Shown here one piece after another: positions 62,268 to 64,000 of a stretch of 64,000 nt of DNA. The notes below the pieces were generated by a model, which was given only the letters and a program-made list of their open reading frames with translations, ran no database searches and was not told the origin of the DNA. Made by a program: the position numbers and the translations under genes. Origin of the DNA: Oscillospiraceae bacterium. GTDB lineage: Bacteria > Bacillota > Clostridia > Oscillospirales > Acutalibacteraceae. The stretch spans positions 62,001 to 126,000 of the forward strand of contig CADBBH010000003.1 in assembly GCA_902792905.1 (NCBI GenBank), read 5' to 3'. The number at the start of each line of letters is the position of its first letter. The first letter of the stretch is position 1.

Positions 62268-62687
62268 TTATTTTGATTTTCTGATTATTTCCGCCATTTT
62301 CAGGAAATCAGAACTTTTCATCAGGGCAATGCCCGAGCCCTCGTCACCGAGCACGATCAGCCTGTCTCCCGGATTGATGGCGAAAACCTTGCGTGCTCTT
62401 GCGGGAATTACTATCTGCCCCTTTTCGCCCATTGTGACAATTCCGAATAGATGCTTGCCTTTGGGAGGCGTATCAAGTCCGAAATTGCCCTCGGAGCTGA
62501 AGTTCACAAGGTCGTCAAGCGTTACGCCGAAAACTTCGGCAATCAGTCTGCTCTTTTCAAGGTCGGGAACTGTTTCGCCGCTCTCCCATTTCGCGACCGC
62601 CTGCCTTGAAACGCCGAGCTTTTCGGCGAGGTCTTCCTGAGTCATTGAGTAACGCTTTCTTAAATTCAGCAGATTATCGGCAAACAT
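62268..62687 (-). CDS. XRE helix-turn-helix regulator with C-terminal AbrB/SpoVT domain
   Basis: A 139-residue protein joining two DNA-binding modules: XRE HTH at about 4-60 (NLRKRYSMTQEDLAEKLGVS, RQAVAKWESGE) and an AbrB-like swapped-hairpin domain at about 90-130 (GKHLFGIVTMGEKGQIVIPA, RARKVFAINPGDRLIVLGDE). Such XRE-AbrB fusions occur in Clostridia. ATG 62687 has GAGGTG upstream; five extra residues are possible to 62702. The start lies inside the end of the acyltransferase gene (14-base overlap), so the two are coupled. Confidence 0.88.
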   Translation of the reverse strand: MFADNLLNLRKRYSMTQEDLAEKLGVSRQAVAKWESGETVPDLEKSRLIAEVFGVTLDDLVNFSSEGNFGLDTPPKGKHLFGIVTMGEKGQIVIPARARKVFAINPGDRLIVLGDEGSGIALMKSSDFLKMAEIIRKSK

Positions 62688-63774
62688 CGGCAGGCACCTC
62701 ATCTTTCTTCTTTTTATTGCTCTTTATTCCGAGAACCGCCCACCTGACAAACGGTATGCGGGAGACGATTTCATTGAGGACGAATCCACCCGCAAAGCCG
62801 CAGACAAGGACAATCAGATAAACGGCAATCGCGGGAATTCGGGTATATTTTGTCAGCAGGTATGCGCTTGCCGAGAGCGGCAGATAATGGAATACATAAA
62901 GACCGAAACTGCGTTTTTTCATAAAACGTGTGAAACCGTTCTCTTTATTGCCGTATTTATACATAAGCCCGAGCTCCGCGAGGCAGAATACCCAGCCGTA
63001 AGCGATTGCGGGGATTGAATTGAAAACGGGATTCTCCGCGTAGTTGTCGCCGAAATGAAGATAAATATATAATCCCGCGAGTATTACCGAGCCGATGCAG
63101 AGAGGAATCGAGAACCTGCTTATGCGCTCAATCACTTCTTCGTGGGCAAAGACGAAATAACCGATAAAGAACGACATCGCATACAAACCGAATCTGTAGC
63201 AGACGATTACGGGCGTATTCAGCACGAAGCTTGAGCCGTAAATTGGGAGAACAAGCGCGAGGGCGACGAGAATATTCGCTTTTCCCGTCAGTCCATAAAG
63301 CTTCCCTTTTTCATATTTTCTGATAAATGCGAGCACCATCGAGAACAGCCAGAGAGTCTGGATAAACCAGAGAACTCCTATACCCGAAACGGCCATTATC
63401 GGGTAGAGAAACGCCTTCGGCGCTTCGATTTTTTCAAAAGCTCCGCTGAGCTGCATATTGAAATAACCCTGAATCCATTGAAAAACGAAAAGCCCGATTG
63501 TCGAAGGGACGAGCAGTTTTGTCGTTCTCGATCTGACGAATTCCTTTGTCGTGTGCTTTTCAAGATAATATCTCGAGCACATACCCGCAACGATAAAAAG
63601 CAGAATCATCATCCACGGATAGAGGATATACTGGACCGAGTCCTGAAATCTGAAGCGGCTTATCGGGCCGACAACGCCCGCGGACGCCTCGGCGTTGAAC
63701 ATATAAATCACATGAAAAATGACAACCGAGATTATTGTGAATGAGCGGATATTGTCGAGGTAATGTTTTCTCAT
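62674..63774 (-). CDS. Acyltransferase 3 family membrane protein
   Basis: A 366-residue integral membrane O-acyltransferase with about ten helices. The N-terminus RKHYLDNIRSFTIISVVIFH with the conserved His matches the family active-site region; the FNAEASAGVVGPISRFRFQD loop and RSRTTKLLVPSTIGLFVFQW follow, and helices such as FYLIVLVCGFAGGFVL-like end it. It may acetylate wall or secreted polysaccharide; the target is unknown. Start 63774 with AAGGTG about eight bases upstream; a longer start at 63795 lacks one. First gene of the two-gene unit with the XRE-AbrB regulator. Confidence 0.88.
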   Translation of the reverse strand: MRKHYLDNIRSFTIISVVIFHVIYMFNAEASAGVVGPISRFRFQDSVQYILYPWMMILLFIVAGMCSRYYLEKHTTKEFVRSRTTKLLVPSTIGLFVFQWIQGYFNMQLSGAFEKIEAPKAFLYPIMAVSGIGVLWFIQTLWLFSMVLAFIRKYEKGKLYGLTGKANILVALALVLPIYGSSFVLNTPVIVCYRFGLYAMSFFIGYFVFAHEEVIERISRFSIPLCIGSVILAGLYIYLHFGDNYAENPVFNSIPAIAYGWVFCLAELGLMYKYGNKENGFTRFMKKRSFGLYVFHYLPLSASAYLLTKYTRIPAIAVYLIVLVCGFAGGFVLNEIVSRIPFVRWAVLGIKSNKKKKDEVPADVCR

Positions 63775-63841
63775 AAAATCACACCTTTCATACACCTTAC
63801 AAACCGGCGGGCGGTTTCGGTCTGCCCGCTTTTACAGGCAT

Positions 63842-63870
63842 ATTATACCCCTTGCGGCGCTCATTGTCCA
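63842..63870 (-). promoter_or_regulatory. Promoter of acyltransferase-regulator unit
   Basis: Minus strand: TGGACA (63865-63870), 17 bases, TATAAT (63842-63847). The transcript leader then passes GCGGGCAGACC...CCGCCCGC, a hairpin at about 63800-63827. Confidence 0.75.
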
Positions 63871-63915
63871 CCAACTGAAGCAAACATTTTTAACATTTTT
63901 TGTTAATTACAGTTG

Positions 63916-63946
63916 CGAAAACCCCGAAGCATTCCGCTCCGGGGTT
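63916..63946 (-). terminator. Terminator of the gene cut by the window end
   Basis: Minus strand: AACCCCGGAGC, GGAAT, GCTTCGGGGTT, then TTTCGC; 11-bp stem with one G-U pair, 22 bases after the stop at 63968. Confidence 0.75.
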
Positions 63947-63967
63947 ATAATACTTTTTCGGGGATAA

Positions 63968-64000
63968 TCAGCCTTCAACCGCGGCCTTTTCGGCGGCGAG
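63968..64000 (-). CDS. C-terminal end of an unidentified gene
   Basis: The last minus-strand codons read LAAEKAAVEG followed by TGA, then a terminator stem. Only ten residues are visible, which cannot be assigned; the reading frame is inferred from the stop and the following terminator. Confidence 0.35.
   Translation of the reverse strand, partial: LAAEKAAVEG

Overview
The window reads as a chromosomal segment of a Gram-positive bacterium of class Clostridia, most likely a gut Oscillospiraceae/Ruminococcaceae-type organism. Support: the frr-uppS-cdsA-dxr-rseP-ispG-polC cluster, a PolC-type polymerase, SRP RNA directly upstream of dnaX-ybaB-recR, RemB next to recF, Bacillus-type parS sites, and many polysaccharide-degrading enzymes. 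Genes are dense, with short Shine-Dalgarno-led spacings and frequent ATGA overlaps. I see no 16S/23S rRNA, tRNA, prophage, CRISPR array or transposase gene.

Layout. 1-9621 (+): translation and isoprenoid/lipid/replication operon, frr (partial) to polC. 9880-11080 (+): a small hypothetical gene and an XRE regulator fused to a SpoT-like HD hydrolase domain. 11388-18840 (-): gltX-glnS, a membrane protein, and GH127 and GH5 glycosidases in one tight run. 18841-19567: intergenic block of dispersed repeats. 19568-21835 (-): large secreted repeat protein. 22010-24060 (+): L-rhamnose isomerase and rhamnulose-1-phosphate aldolase. 24222-24435: isolated 5S rRNA with a consensus promoter and terminator. 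24564-25095: a DUF559 nuclease-like gene enclosed by compound inverted repeats, the best candidate for an undescribed mobile unit. 25168-28727 (+): lacZ and ybaK. 28967-30100 (-): AlaX-type editing protein. 30253-36109 (+): SRP RNA, dnaX, ybaB, recR, then dnaN, S4 protein, recF, remB. 36143-48981 (-): small proteins, CapA-like protein, parB, parA, rsmG, mnmG, uracil-DNA glycosylase, ribF, typA, a GPH-type transporter, an epimerase and a STAS protein. 49188-52158 (+): WG/SH3 protein, LURP-one protein, GH16. 52204-60630 (-): propeller-like protein, fused ABC exporter, phosphatase, zinc proteins, efp, M24 peptidase, maf, NUDIX. 60819-62198 (+): MFS transporter. 62268-64000 (-): XRE-AbrB regulator, acyltransferase and the last codons of another gene.

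How it fits together. Core replication, segregation and translation genes are mixed with carbohydrate-use genes (rhamnose, beta-galactosides, beta-L-arabinofuranosides, beta-glucans), as expected of a plant- or mucin-glycan user. Two parS sites show that the dnaN-to-mnmG section lies near the origin, but dnaA is absent between recR and dnaN, and the dnaN-recF and mnmG-parB blocks converge rather than diverge, so the classical origin locus has been rearranged. Besides the DUF559 cassette, the main unexplained signals are a probable ~100-nt small RNA at 50974-51073 (-), a TTCAC-rich region before dnaN, and interspersed palindromic repeats around 19.0-19.5 kb and 28.8 kb.
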